Assembly (NCBI GenBank): GCA_023846275.1 | Contig: CM043874.1 | Span: 31,283,630 to 31,347,629 of the forward strand | From: Vanilla planifolia | Lineage: Eukaryota; Streptophyta; Magnoliopsida; Asparagales; Orchidaceae | Reading direction: 5' to 3' | Length of the DNA stretch: 64,000 nucleotides | In this document: piece by piece, positions 24,141-37,743 of the stretch | How positions within the stretch are numbered: position 1 is the first letter of the stretch | How the letters are laid out: each line of letters starts with the position of its first letter | Position numbers and translations under genes: made by a program | Notes under the pieces: model-generated | Database searches by the model: none | What the model saw: the letters and a program-made list of their open reading frames with translations, nothing else | Told to the model about the DNA's origin: nothing

Positions 24141-27100
24141 TCATATCATGTCATAACTCTAGAATCTATAGAGATAATTAAAATCTAATACTAGTATCAT
24201 AGGTAATTAACTCCTAAGTGAATTAGGGGGAGCCAAACCCAAACAATAGGCTGATAGTGAAACGCAAGAGAACCTATAAGGAAATATTATCACTTCATTT
24301 TAATGATGTGGAACTAAAACAAACCTCCTTGTCATGTTGGTAACTTTCGATTTACAGGAGTGATCTCTATCATTCGATCATATTATTTTGCGATCAAACG
24401 AATGCAGCTGATTCGCATTTTAAAAAAAATTAATTTGATCTATCGTTTAATCATGCAACTTCGTCATTGTAAAGTTTGCATTTAATATGCACATAAGATC
24501 TAAATCCAAATGTCAAATCATGATTTAGTTCTTATAGTTTAGTCAAACCTCATTTTCTAAATAACGTCAGTTTAATTTCAACTACCCTATCATGTAGTTT
24601 TGGGATTGAATTGTTCAAATTACTTCTAATCTCACAAGTCCTTGGTAATGGCTTATTTAGCTATTATTACAAATTGTTAGAATTATTTATTTAAATAATA
24701 ATTATCTAATTAAAAATATACATTAGTGAAAAGAATAACAATTATTTAGTGTATTTGGTAACTACATTCAAATGTTACAAAATGTCTATAAATAAAAGAA
24801 TTATTAAACATAATTGATTGATAAATTTTTGATAAAATCTTGATCAAATTGGAAGAAAAATTTTGACTCCTTGAACTCTTAAGCAACTAGTGTTCATTGT
24901 CGCTTTTATTCATTGCATTATTTAGTTATCAAACTCCTAATTCCTCATTCCATTTAAAATCAACTAAATTCTCAATTTTTTATTCCTAATTGAATCAATT
25001 AAAAAAGTTATGTCTCTTTAAGTATTTCATCAAACATATGATTTTTATTTTCATTAATTTTAATTTTGTGTTGCTAAATATTTTCGTTATGTTTCGAATA
25101 TTATTTCATTGTAAAGTCATAGACTCCTGTCTCTTTTGTTCCATTATTGCAAGAGTTTAGCCTACTTATTTTTTAGCAAAAGTCTTATATTAATTATTTT
25201 ATTTTTGCTTGATTTTTGGTAGATGTAGGCATAGGATTTATTTTACACTAAATCACTTAAAAATTATCTTTATAATTTTTAATTTATTAGGATTTCTTCA
25301 ACCTTTTTGAAATAATTACATCAAAATATTTTTTTAAAATATTTTTATAAGAAATTAAAATTTTTATTTCAAATAATTCACCCCTCTCTTACTAAAAGTG
25401 AAGTGATTAATCATAGATAACTATATCAAATCATATAAATTAGCACTTGGAAACATTTCATGAATAAGAGAATAAAAAATGTTAATATTACGATTAAAAT
25501 TCATTAAAAGATAATCAATAATAAGTACAAAATTAAAAAACAATAAATCTTTAAAAAAACAAATTGCTATCATATACTAAAATTGAAAAGATTTTTTCCC
25601 TAAATTATAGATATCATAGTTTTTATATAAATAAATATTAAAACTTTTGTACTCGCCAATCTCAACAAGTTTTGATACTCATGAAAGTTGATGCCATATA
25701 TGTATTTGCATTACAGTTGGTGTGTTCAATTTTGAGTTGTTTCATATGCTTGTAATAGCTTTAAAAGGAACTTTTTAAAATGAAGGATATTAATAAAAAT
25801 GGATTTTGATAATATAATTTTTAATGAAAATGTTTGAGCTGAATTTATTTATTTATTAGGAAATCATAAATCTTAATAAAAAATAGTAAGAAAAATACAA
25901 TTTATGTAAAACAGCTGAAAGCTTAAAATCAATGAAGATCTTATGATGTGATTAAACATCAAAGAAGGCTAATTACACATCAATCGTTAAATATAATATT
26001 GAAATCTAATTATAAACTTTTTATATTTATGATATCTAATATCATAAAATTTAGTAATGTAGATTATTTAAATTACTGAGAAAATATAAATTAAAAATAT
26101 TTTTGCATATAAATCAATCCTTTTCTAAGTGCATATTCATCACCTATGTCAAAAAGTCTATTTTAAAACTTCCAAATATAGAAATCTTCATGGCCTATAT
26201 TAGAACTTAGAAATGGGTGATCTGGCTTTTCTTCTTTTCCTCTTTTTTTACTAAATTTTAAAATTTTATTTTATTTGAAAAATATAAAAATGGCATGAAA
26301 TATGGATCGTTTTGTTTTGTTATCCTCCCGATTCATTTGGTAGAATTCTGGATCCCTTCCTTCTTCTCTTCCAATTGTCTGTCGCAGGTTCAAATCTCTC
26401 TTTTCTTTTATAAGACTCTTGTGTTTAGATGAATGATTTTATCTGTATTAGATATTTTAGGTTCAAAATAAGGAGGATAAAGAAAGCAAGAGAGGGATTG
26501 GATCCAAAACTTCAAGGCTTTCTCTTCCCAAAAGGCATGACTTGGCTTTTGCTTTTTGGTTGATAATCTGAGGTAATTTTTTCTTATGATTTAATAAAAA
26601 TTTTAGTAATTTCTTCTTTTAACATTCTTACAATGAAATTTCATCACTTTTATTTTAGTTTATTGTTAATTCATTGCGTTTAGAGATTACCCATTCATTG
26701 TAAATGAGTTATTTTTTTAATAATTTTATTGGTAGTTTTATTAAAAAGGATAAACAAGGCTTTTTGTTGGTTATCCTGAACATGACCATGGATAAAAAGT
26801 ATAATGCTTTAAGGCTTTAGAATAGTTATCTCTTCGTGCTCGATGACTCTTTATTGTCCAATCAGGATTATTCTTGCTTTAGTGCCACTTGCATGAAATA
26901 ATCTTTAACTAGCTTTTAATTAATGTATAAAAATAGGATTAAAATTCATGTTTGCATATTGCTTAATTGCATAGATTATCAATTATATTTTCATTTAGAA
27001 CAAATAAAGTTTATAGTAGTATTCAGAAAGCTATTGACGATTTATGATAAATATACAAGAGTATGATTAAATTCAGATTAAAAGTTGAATATATTATTAA

Positions 27101-27750
27101 AAACTTAATATATATTTTTATAATTTTATTTAATTTAATTTTGTTGATTAATGGATAAAAAAACTAAACAAATAATTCAGAAAATTAAATTTTATGTTTG
27201 TAAAATAAGACATTTTAACAAACAAACCAATTAATAAATATCATAAAATGTATTTTGGAAACTACAAATAATGTAACTACATTTATTATCAACTTAGAAA
27301 GAAATGAATTGGGGTTTTTTTTTCTTTTTTTTTTTTCTCTTTTTTGTTGGGTTTTCAAAAAAAATACTTTGTTTCATATGAAAAATATAAATACAAAATG
27401 AAGATTTTATGACAGCATTTTTTATAGAATTCTAGTCTCATTCTAACTTCTCTTCCAATTGTTTCTCAAAGGTTTGAATTGGAGGAAGATAGAAAGAACA
27501 ATTGGATTGAAAATTTTAAAAGCTTTTCCTTCCAAAAAAACATAACTTCATTGCTTTTCTTCCAAAAAAAAAAACATGACTTCATTTTGTTTGGTCAATT
27601 ACATGAGATAATTTATTATTATTATTTAATATAACATATAATTTTTATTTTTTTTATTTTTAAAATAAAATTTTACTATTTATTATTTAATTATTTATTA
27701 GTTGTATGTTGAGATTGCTATTATTGTAAAGTATGTAATTTGTAGTGCTT
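24141..27750. repeat. Tandem segmental duplication, unit 1
   Basis: This unit holds the last ~1.26 kb of the copia 3' LTR plus ~2.3 kb of its right flank. Unit 2 (27751-30340) repeats the same order: LTR fragment, then the block beginning near CTTCATGGCCTATATTAGAACTT, then the GATCGTTTTGTTTTGT and CTCCCGATTCATTT block, and the ending ATTGTAAAGTA. Unit 1 has about 750 bp (25400-26150) that unit 2 lacks. No gene is visible inside. Confidence 0.8.
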
Positions 27751-30340
27751 GTCGAATCAAGTCATAACTCCCAAATCTACAATGTTAATTAAAATCTAAT
27801 ACTGTTAGTGTGGATAATTAACTCCCGAGCAAACTAGGAGAGAGTCAACCACAAACAATAAGTTGATAGTGAAACACAGAACAAACCTTACAAAAAAAAT
27901 TATCACTTCATTTCAACGATGTGGAACTAAAACGAGTCTTCTTTTTCGCATGAGTGACTTTTGATTTACGAGAGTGATCTACGCCATCATGCTATTTTGT
28001 GATTTAAAGAACATCGTCTCATTTGCATTTTAAAGACATCAAATTTGATCAGTTGTTCTATCGTACAACTTTGTGTTTATGCTATTTATATTTAATCTAC
28101 ACATATGATCTAAATCCAACAATCAGTAATGATTAAGTTCTGATAATTCAAGTCAAATCCTATTTTCTAAACAATGCTAACTTAATTTTAGCCAATCTAT
28201 CATGCAGTTTTCACAATCAAACTATTCAAGTTGCTTCCAATCTTATAGATCCTTAATAACAATTGTTTTAGTAATTATTACAAGTTGTTAGAATTGTTTT
28301 CTTAGAAAATAATTTTCTAATTAAAAATATATAACACAAGAAGAAGTAATAGTTATTTGGTATATTTGGTAACAACTTTCAACTATTAGAAAATATCTAT
28401 AAAGAGAAGAATTCTTGAACAAAATTAATTGATGAATTTTTCATAAAATCTTGATCAAATTAGAAGAAAAATTTGGAATCCTTCATGCTTTAAGTAGACA
28501 ATGTTCATTGTTGCTTCTATTCGATACATTCTTCAATCATAAACTCTTAATTTCTCATTCTTTTTTAAATTAACTAAGTTCCTAATTTTTTTTTATTCTT
28601 AATTGATTAGATTAAAACACTTATGTCTCTTTTGGCCATTTCATCAACTATAGGATTATTGTTTCTATTAATTTCAATTTTATGTTATCAAAAACTTTTG
28701 TTATGTTGCCAATTTTATTTCGTTTAAAGGTTATAATGTTTTGTTTCTTTTTTTCTATTATTGTGAAGGTTTAGTCTACCCATTTTTTGACAAAAAACTT
28801 ATATTGATTATTTATTATTGCTTGTCTAGGTTAGATGTAGAATTAATTTTTCTTTTTAAGTCTAATCACTTAAAAATTATTTTTAAACTTCTATTTATAT
28901 TGATTTTCTTATTCTATAATTTTTTTTATAAAAATTTACTATTAAAAAAATTACAAGATCTTAAAATAAATTTAAAATCTATAATAAATCTTTTATAAGA
29001 AAATTTAAAACTTTTTTAAATAATTATGTTAAAAAAATTTTAAATATTTTTATAAACAATTAAAATTTTTATTTCTAATAATTTAATTCTCTGAACTATA
29101 TTTCAAATTTGATTAATCAAAAATTTCAAATATAGTAAGTCTTCATGGCCTTATAAAAATTCTAAATATAGTAAATCTTCATGGCTTATATTAGAACTTG
29201 AAAATGGGTGATCTGGCATTCCTTCTTTTCCTCTCTTTTACTAAATTTTTAAAATTTATTTTACAAGAAAAATATAAATATAGCATGAAATATTGATCGT
29301 TTTGTTTTGTCGTCCTCCCGATTCATTTAATAGAATTCCGGATCCCTTCTCTTCCAATTGCTTGTCGTACGTCCAAATCTTTCCTTCAGTTTTACAGGGT
29401 ACCTTTGTTTAGATGAATGATTTTATCTAAATTGGGTATTTTAGATCCGAAATAAGGAGGACAAATAAAGCAAGAGAGAAGGATTGGATCCAAAATTTCA
29501 AGGCATGACTTGGCTTTTGCTTTTTGGTTGATTATCTGCGGTAATTTTTTCTTATGATTTAATACAAAGTTTAATAGTTTCGTCTTTTAACGTTCTTAGA
29601 ATGAAAGTTCATAACTTTTATTTTAGCTTATTGTTAATTGATTGCATTTAGAGATTGCTCAATCATAATAACGTCATAAATGAGTTATTTATTATTTCAA
29701 ATATTTTATCAGTAGTTTTATAGAAAATGATAAACAAGGCTTTATGTTGGTTATCCTGAACATAAATAACCATGGAGAAAAAGTATGATGCTTTAAGTCT
29801 TTACAATAGTTATCTCTTCGTACTCTCGACAACTATTTATTGTCTAATCTGGATTATTCTAACTTTAGTGACTTTACCAAACTTTTAATTAATGTAGAAG
29901 AACAAGAGTATGATTAAATTCACATTAAAAGCTGAATATATTTTTAAACTTTTAATATATAATTTTATAATTTTGTTATTTAATTTAATTTTCTTGATTA
30001 ATGGATCAAAAAATGAAACAAGTACTTTAGAAATTTAAATTTTAAGTTTTGTAAAATAATTCTTTTTATAGAATTTTAGTCTTCTCCTAACTTCTATTTC
30101 AATTGCTTTGGTATGAGTCGGAGGAAGAGAGAGAGAACAATTAAATCCAAAATTTTAATGGCTTTTCTGTCCAAAAAAAAACATGACTTCATTTGGTTTG
30201 GTTAATTACATGTGAGAATTTGTTATTATTATTTAATATACAATATAATTTTTTGTTTTTTATTTTTAAAATAAAAGTTTATAATTTATTATTATTATGT
30301 TGTTTAATGTGTAGATTGCCATTATTGTAAAGTACGCAAC
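27751..30340. repeat. Tandem segmental duplication, unit 2
   Basis: It begins with GTCGAATCAAGTCATAACTC, matching 24141 onward, inside the LTR. The LTR fragment runs to about 29090 and passes into the flank block at about 29130. The ending at 30322-30340 matches 27715-27735. The fragment has no LTR start of its own, so it arose by duplication of DNA, not by a new transposition. Confidence 0.8.
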
Positions 30341-32960
30341 GTGCTATGGATTTGCTTTTTAGAACTTTATTGGAATTCAATAAAAAAGGATAAATAAATT
30401 TTAATAATTCAATAATTTCATTTGCCTATTAAACTATGCTCAAAACTTTGATTTCTTTTAGTTAATAGGAATGAATTATAGTGGAAATTAAGTATTGATT
30501 TGTTGTGCATTTAAATACATAAATTATATATTATTTAATTTTTACGGATGTAACTATGTAATAGATTAGAATATTAGTATTGGGCCATTATTACTTTAGC
30601 ATGCAATAATCATTTTGACATGAATCAATAATCAATAAAAAGGAATTAAGTAGCTAAGTTGTCATGTTGGACTATGACTGATAGAAATGGAGTATTGACC
30701 ATTATCGATGGCTTATCTTTTTATAATTTTATATATGAGTGAAAATTTTATGAATGCACAAATCATAGTTCAATTAAGTCATACTCGTTAAGAAAGCACA
30801 TCAAATTTAAAGATCGTCAGGCAATTCAAACTCACATAAAAGATTCTTTATTTTAAAATTTTGCATAATTGTGTAAGTATAACCAAATTATATGCAAAAA
30901 CCCCATATTCTAATCATGACAATAACTTGTATAACTTGAAATAAAAAAAAATCAAATAAATAAATACATAGGATAAATAGTGACTAATGTCACCAAATTT
31001 GAATACATTATTAATGGTGTTTACATCACCATTATAAAAGTTCTTACTTAATTAGATGTTATTGTGTCATAATAATTAAACTCATAACTTTGTTATTCTG
31101 AAATGATAGTCTCAATATTAAAATTCTATGCTAGAAGATAGCATGTAAAAGAAATTTTCCACATATGATATGATGTATTGCATTGTAAAAGTCGTATATG
31201 GTGAAACTGATGTTGTGGAAAATCTCAAAATGAAGGTGATATGATGATTAAAGATATTGACATCGATATAAAATATTCTAGGCTTTGTTTGTGACTAGAT
31301 ATGTTTTGACTCAATATTATGTAATTTAAATATTGAAATTAAGATAAAACTTATTGTGAGATACTAAACTATCTTATACTATTATTATCTTAACATACAT
31401 TTTCTACACTCCCTAAATTGAAATTCTATGCATGATTAAATGAGCGGTTAAATTAATGGGAGGAGATCCCTCAATATACCTGTGTCTATTTGCAAGGGAT
31501 TATGAGAAAATGGAAAGAAAATAAAATGACTCCAAAATTAAAACCAATATATAATGTGCATGATTAGGTGTAGTGAGATATCATTAGGAATAGTGCAAAA
31601 AATAAAAAATTCTATGAAACATTAGCCACTTCATAGGCAATTAAGCACTCTTTCTTGAATGCATTATATTATTCAACATTTGCAATATTTGTAGACTTTA
31701 TAAATAAAATTTATCATAATAACTAAAAATCATAACATAATTTTGTTTAATAAATTTGATAAAATTTTGTCATTTGTTCACAAAGGTTTTGTTCATAATC
31801 AATTCAAAGATCAAAATGATTGCAACACTGACATCAATAATTATCAAGAAAATTCATGATTAGCTTAATGCTCTATCATCAGATGCTTTATAGGAAGATA
31901 TATTCTACAACATCTTTTAAAGATTTTAGATGACTGAAAAAAATTATTTTATCAATTTATTTGAAAAGAAATTTTTAGTTCTAATAGTTTTTAGTATTAT
32001 GATGAACATTTCAGTTATTTATGTATGTATTAGTTTGTCAATATTCTTACATTTACACACACACAAGAATATATGAATAATGTGTATTTATTTTTCATGC
32101 ATTAAATTCATTCATGTTATTTTTGTACTTTAGTTTAAAGCATTTAATCAAAGTTTAACACTTTCTAAAAGAGTAACTTCACTAATATAAATATTTAATT
32201 TTTGTTTACTTTTTAATTACCATTTTTTACCTAACATAGAGATTCTTTGTTATTTTAGATTATAATAGGAGCAATAATACTTAAACCTTTTTAGAAAAAA
32301 AAACTTGGTTTTTATATTTCTTTAATAATGAGAATATTTTCTGTAATTTGAGAAAAAAAAGACCTTAGCCGCAACCTTATAGTGAATGGTGGAAGATCAA
32401 GATAATAACTCACTTTGATTTATAGTATTTGAGATGAACTATAATTATTTCTAAATCAAGTTTTGTTAGTAATTAGATAATCAATTTTAAAATTTTGAAG
32501 TAAAAAAAAACTCTTAACATAAGGAAAAAAAGACTTTTTTTGAAATTATATTTAAAATTTAAACCTATCAAACTAAGAAATCTAAAATTTATTTTGAAAA
32601 TTTTATTTATTATGCTTTCTCTTTTGAAAGAATTTTATGTCTCTCATGTATATATGTTAACTATAAGTAGACAATACTTAAACAAAAAAATTAAAAAAAA
32701 AAATAGAATGAAGTAATGACATAGTCTTCAAGGTGTATTAGCAAACAAGCGATATATGTTTCTACAAATAAAGTGTGTTAAAAGTAAGTAGTTTAGGAGG
32801 TAGCATAGCAAGCTTTAGTCTTACTTGTTTTATAATATAAACAACTAACTTGAAATACTTTCATCAAATAATCAATATAAAAAAATTGAAATAGTGGAGG
32901 CAGTATTCAACATAATACCTTAACATAAAAAGATGAGAAATAAAAAAAAACTAAAAACTA
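30341..32960. other. AT-rich DNA, no feature recognised
   Basis: No coherent translation, LTR pair or RNA gene was found on either strand. Confidence 0.35.
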
Positions 32961-32964
32961 AGAT

Positions 32965-35178
32965 TGGGTGATAATCCACATAAAAATAAATTGATGAATT
33001 TAAAATTTAAGTAATATAAAATACAAGTAATAAATATAATAAATAATTGGTAAATATTAGAATAATAATATTTTTTAATTTAATTTAAAAGATTGGTATA
33101 ATTGAATCATAATTTGTAAGTCTTGATATTCAAAAATATAATAATATAGAGATAATGAGATAACCTCAGGTCTAATTTCCTGATTTCTTTTATAAAATTT
33201 GTGATTACAAAACCAAAGTTTACATAATAGATATATCATAAAAATAGGTATAAATAAAGAATGAGTAAATTTGAGAAAAATAAAAAAAGGAATAGATAAA
33301 TTTATATTAATTTGATAAACTTATTAGTGAACTCCAATTCCTCCTACTCATTCTTGGAGGTACTTACTATTTAGGTTAGTTAACAATTCAATCAAACCTA
33401 AAAATACTTTACACACATTATGTTTTTTATAGGCTAAAATACAGCCCAATTTTTCAAAATAACTTGAGACTAACTAGATATGACCTAAAGTAAGACTTGC
33501 AAATAATGTTATAAGAACTTTTTACATTAAGGCTTAACCGTTTTAAGCATTCTTTTATAGAAAATAAAAAGAATGAAATTATTAAAATACTATAACTTCA
33601 TAATTATTATGAAAAATAATCCTACAAATATAGATTTCATTTGAAATCAAGCTTTGTGAAAGATACACAAAAAATAAAAATACTAAAACTAAATCACGTC
33701 TACAAAAAATATAAACTTAGAAGAAACAAGTTAGATAAAAAAAGAAATATAAATAAAATGAGAGATAAAAATAAAGAATAATTTAAGAAGATATTTTGCC
33801 TTTGTATTATAATACCTATATTCTCTAGAGAAAACTTTCTTATAAGTTTAGAATAACTTGAAAGCATACAAAATTTGGGAACAATGAGAACAAGATACAG
33901 ATCTTGTGAGTAGGCCAAAACATAACTAAAATAAAACAAAATAGTATTTATTGGTATAAAGGTAATTTAAAGTTTATAAAAATATTAAAATAAATTAGAA
34001 TAAGTTACCATAAGTTAAAGTATGTAAGAACACTTTATGAAGATATTATATAAATTATATAGCCAATCATAAAGTTAAGTAGTCACTATGTTCTGAAAAT
34101 AAAGTTGGCAAACTTTATCTTACTTCTAGTTAAAAATACTATAGAACATTTAATCTTTAATAAAAAAATCTATAGAAAATATAGATAAAAAAAAGTATGG
34201 CAATCTACTTATTAGAAGAAGCCATCGAAAAATATTTAGGATTTTGTGAAAGTGATATGATCAATAATGATAAACTATATTAAATGAAATAAATAGTTGA
34301 CAGGCATATATTTAAAATTTCATAAAAATATATTTATAATTAAAAAATATCCAATAAATATTTCAAATTAAATCAACAAAAGCCTATCGTTCAACAAAGT
34401 CAATTCCGTAGGCTTTGCAGTTCTGAGATAAAAGCGTAGCTGTATCTATTATTATAAATCTATAATGACAATGCTAGTTTTTGTTACAAATTTAATACAT
34501 TCCTTAAAATAATGTACATTTTATTTTTTGAAATGACACATATAATTGCTAAGATAAAATAGTTATTTTATATTATTTAAAATTTTAAATAAGTTTATAA
34601 TTATTTATTTATAAGCTTATCAAGTAGTTTGTTAATTCGTATAGCTTAACGAAACATTAATTATTTTTTATTGTCAATAAGGTACAAAAATATATTTTTA
34701 TGAAAATATAATGAAGTCTAGCTTTTTATGAGATTAAGAATTTAATGTTTTGAAATATTTAAATAAATAATGATATTAAATATGATGATAATAAGTTATG
34801 TAAGAAGAAGTTGCGAGAGATCAAATTTTGAAGAAGAAAATCATAAAATTAAAAATAATTTAAGAGGCATTCTTAAGTATGCATGAATTCAATTACATAT
34901 AACCATTTTTGGGAGCTCTGTCTTATATAGTTCTTCCAATAAGTTTTTTGGTCTTGAATTCTTTATCTCTTGCCATATCGCTCTTTCTATTTTATTTGTA
35001 TTAGCTCAAATTCTTTAAAATCTATTAAGAGTCAATCTTTTATTATACTTTTAATACATGTTTTATGTCTTAACAAAACCATTTTCTATGTTTAAGAAAA
35101 TTCAAATGAACAATTAAATAAATAACAAATATTTCATAATAAATTTTATTATCATTAAAACTAATAAGAGATCTAACT
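32965..35178 (-). repeat. Probable 3' LTR of the minus-strand copia element
   Basis: On the minus strand the copia polyprotein ends near 35200 and is followed by a purine-rich GAGGAAAAAAGAC tract. The GTTAGATC that comes next looks like the usual LTR start. The far edge is a guess, set at a TTATCACCC-like terminus near 32970. There is no second LTR in the window to confirm it. Confidence 0.4.
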
Positions 35179-35194
35179 GTCTTTTTTCCTCTGA

Positions 35195-37000
35195 TGATGA
35201 CAAATTTATTATAAAATATTTTTAAAATAATGTCATTAAAAATTTCAATGCTAAATAAAACATTTTATATGTTTTAGTTAACAAATATTTCAATCGTAGC
35301 ACTTCATCTCTTTCGACATCATAAAAAAGAAATAAGTTTTTAATTCAATTTTATTTCAATATTTCTTAGTTCCCATAAAATATTGTAGAATTGTTTTATG
35401 GGTAATGGCTCAATTAACACATAGGCTAATTGCTTATCTATCAAAACATATTTGTAAGTAAAGCTACATCTCTCTACGTTGGCCTTTACCAAATGGCGTC
35501 AAATTTTTATATGTTTAATGCATGAATGTTTTATTAAAGTTCTACTTATATTACAATAATTGCATTATCACACATTAATGAAGTATTTTCTAAATATATT
35601 TCACAATCCTCTAATTATTATATTAGAATAATAATTGTGCACAATAACTACTATCTATTACATACTCTATTTTATAATAGACAAAGTTATTAAATTTTGT
35701 TTTTTACTTGACAATAAAATTAACAAGTTTACAAAAATTATAATATATACTAGAGGTTGATTCACGATCTATAGTGCAACTATCAAAATATGCATATGAA
35801 TATCTTAATATTTTATATTCAACATTAACACTATGTGTTGATTCCTTTATGATATTTTTAAGATACCATAATTCGTAATCTTGAGCATTAACTAAATTTT
35901 AAAATATTATTTTAACCTTAATTAAGTGTGATTTCTTTAGATTTGCTTGAAATCTAGCATAAACATGTATGGAAAACATTATATTCTATCATGTTGCCAT
36001 TAAAAATAATAGTGATCTTGTTATTACTTTAAAATAGGTTTGAGTTACATCCTCTCTATTTTCCTTCCTATCTAATTTTATTGTTCTACACTTGCTCAAA
36101 AAAGCTTTGAACTTTGGACTTCTAATTTCTTTAAAACTTATTCTATGTGCTTAATGTGACAAAATATTTCATCATATTTTTAAGTTGCATGCCTAATAAG
36201 AATGAAAGCTCTCATATCATGATCTTTTGAAATTCATTTGGCATTATCTTAGCAATCTTTTTATGTAGACTTTTATTTGTTACTCTAAAAATAATATCAT
36301 CTACATAAATTTATATTATTATTATTATAGAATTATTATATTTCTTAAAAAAAGTGTTAACTATTTTTTCTTTTTGAAACCATTTTTCTAATAAAAACTT
36401 ATATAATCTTTCATATTATACGCTTAGAGCTTATTTTAGTCCTTAGAATATTAATTATAAGTAAATATAATTTTTAAATTTAGGTGCAATAATCCCAAGT
36501 TATTGTTTAACAAATACTTTTTTTAGTTATCTTTTTAGATCTATATTTTTAAGAACTATTTAGATTAATCTAAAGTTGCATGACTGACTATGTTGATGAT
36601 AGTCTAATTGCCTTTAAGCATGCTAGAAATGCAAATGTTTCATTTGAGTTAATTCCTTTTATTTGCTTACAAATCTTTTGCTATTAGTCTTGTTTTTTTA
36701 AAAACTACTCCTTTATCATTAAACTTGTTTTTCAAAAGTCACTTAATTCCTATAATTTGTCTATCAATTGGTTTTTTAATGAAGTTTCCTTGATTATTTC
36801 TTCTAAATTGATTAAGTTTATCATGCATAGCAACTATCCAAGAGGGATCTATTTCACCTTCTTTTTTAGATTTAGATTCAATTTGAGAGATAAAAGCTGA
36901 GTGTATTACTTTTTCTAAAAATGATAATCTTACTTAACTCTGTTAGATAGATCAATAATCATTAAGTCTTGAGGATGAGATTTGGAGAACCTTTAATCTT
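35195..37000 (-). pseudogene. Ty1/copia (SIRE/Maximus-like) RT and RNase H remnant
   Basis: Minus-strand translation gives, in order: DPSWIVAMHDKLNQF at 36855-36805 (family: DP.W..AM..EL..F.RN..W); IIGIK then LLKNKFNDKGVV (family: IIGTKWVFKNK.DE.G); IYVDDIIFRVTNKSLHKKIA near 36310-36250, the RT active-site YVDD block; ELSFLLGM near 36200; DSCTIDREST and the EYVIDSSYCAQLL block of RNase H near 35780-35640; and KANVERCSFTYKY, then IDKQLAY near 35490-35420. The catalytic YVDD is kept but stops and frameshifts are numerous. Gag and integrase are absent toward the WEB gene. Confidence 0.88.
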
Positions 37001-37552
37001 TTATGTTCAGGATTGTTCTTGACTTTATAGGTATAAAACTTAGACATAGAACATAACAGCCCAAAGACTTCTTTTTAGTTATTTACTGCATGATTTGACT
37101 TAACTAGAAGTTAAGTCTTCTCTAATTTGTCATTCAACTTCATCATACATATTAGCCTCCTTGCATCACAACAAGACCCATGAAATGACGAGCGTTTTAG
37201 CACTTCCAAATCAATAGTGATTGTTATTTATTCAATGTTAAGTTGTTCACTTTTCAATTTATACATATCTATTATTTCAGTTTGTGATTTCTTTATTTAG
37301 TTCATATTTGTTATTTAATATTTACAGTATTTTAACTGAATTCTTCCTTTATATAACAACATATTTGCGTCATTTTCTCAAGAAATTGCATCTTATTTTT
37401 CTTCAGAAATACACCATCAAGCTTTTATGCTTAAACGATGAAAATTCATCATCATATTATCTAAAGATATTCATTTGCTCTTCTGATTTGACGATATATC
37501 TAGTATTGATTGGATTGTTTTTTTTTTTTTTTTTTTTTTTTTTGACTTGTAG
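37001..37552 (+). other. End of a 5'-UTR intron or upstream region of the WEB gene
   Basis: The segment ends in a 26-bp poly-T run (37518-37543) then GACTTGTAG, a textbook plant intron acceptor 17 bp before the ATG. This suggests a spliced 5' UTR whose first exon lies upstream. I cannot place that exon or the promoter. The upstream copia remnant may lie inside this intron. Confidence 0.55.
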
Positions 37553-37743
37553 GATTACAAAACAATAAAATGCTGGGCATCAAATCTCGTTCAACAACAG
37601 CTGAATCACCAAATTCAGAGGTTGGAGAAATAGACAGAAGTGCACCGTTTGAGTCTGTTAAAGCAGCCGTTAGCTTATTTGGCGAAGTTGCATTTTCTGG
37701 AGACAAATCTTCTTCTAGGCGATCGAAGTCTTTTTCAAATGAG
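37553..37743 (+). other. WEB gene exon with start codon (17 nt UTR + 58 codons)
   Basis: Bounded by the poly-T/TAG acceptor and a GTAAAT donor. It encodes the conserved N-terminal ID.SAPF.SVK motif and a short Ser/Arg-rich linker. The frame closes 18 bases past the donor, so splicing is required. Confidence 0.9.

Larger units (their letters stand above)
16835..25405 (+). mobile_element. SIRE/Maximus-like Ty1/copia element, internally deleted, with a nested gypsy solo LTR
   Basis: The 5' LTR (16835-18788) is followed by a primer-binding site, a gag remnant, a short RNase H C-terminal tail, a polypurine-like site and a 3' LTR (20548 to about 25405). Removing the 2,962-bp gypsy LTR and one target copy leaves a 3' LTR of about 1.89 kb, close to the 1.95-kb 5' LTR. 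The interior is only about 1.75 kb against several kb for an intact element. Protease, integrase, and almost all of RT and RNase H are missing. The family call rests on the ATTCACCC LTR terminus, the UBN2-type gag motifs and the ATCATCAAAAAG sequence before the 3' LTR. Confidence 0.85.
20548..25405 (+). repeat. 3' LTR of the copia element, interrupted
   Basis: The left part (20548-20828) and right part (23796 to about 25405) together align with 16835-18788. The LTR ends near AATAATTCACCCCTCTC at 25374-25390. A decayed polypurine and leader sequence, ATCATCAAAAAG, lies at 20529-20540. A further partial copy of the right part is present at 27751-29090. Confidence 0.8.

Noticed and set aside
28741-28998. 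85-codon hydrophobic frame resembling a membrane peptide
   Set aside because: It lies in the copia LTR fragment of duplication unit 2. Phe/Leu/Ile/Lys content is what T- and A-rich DNA produces by chance.
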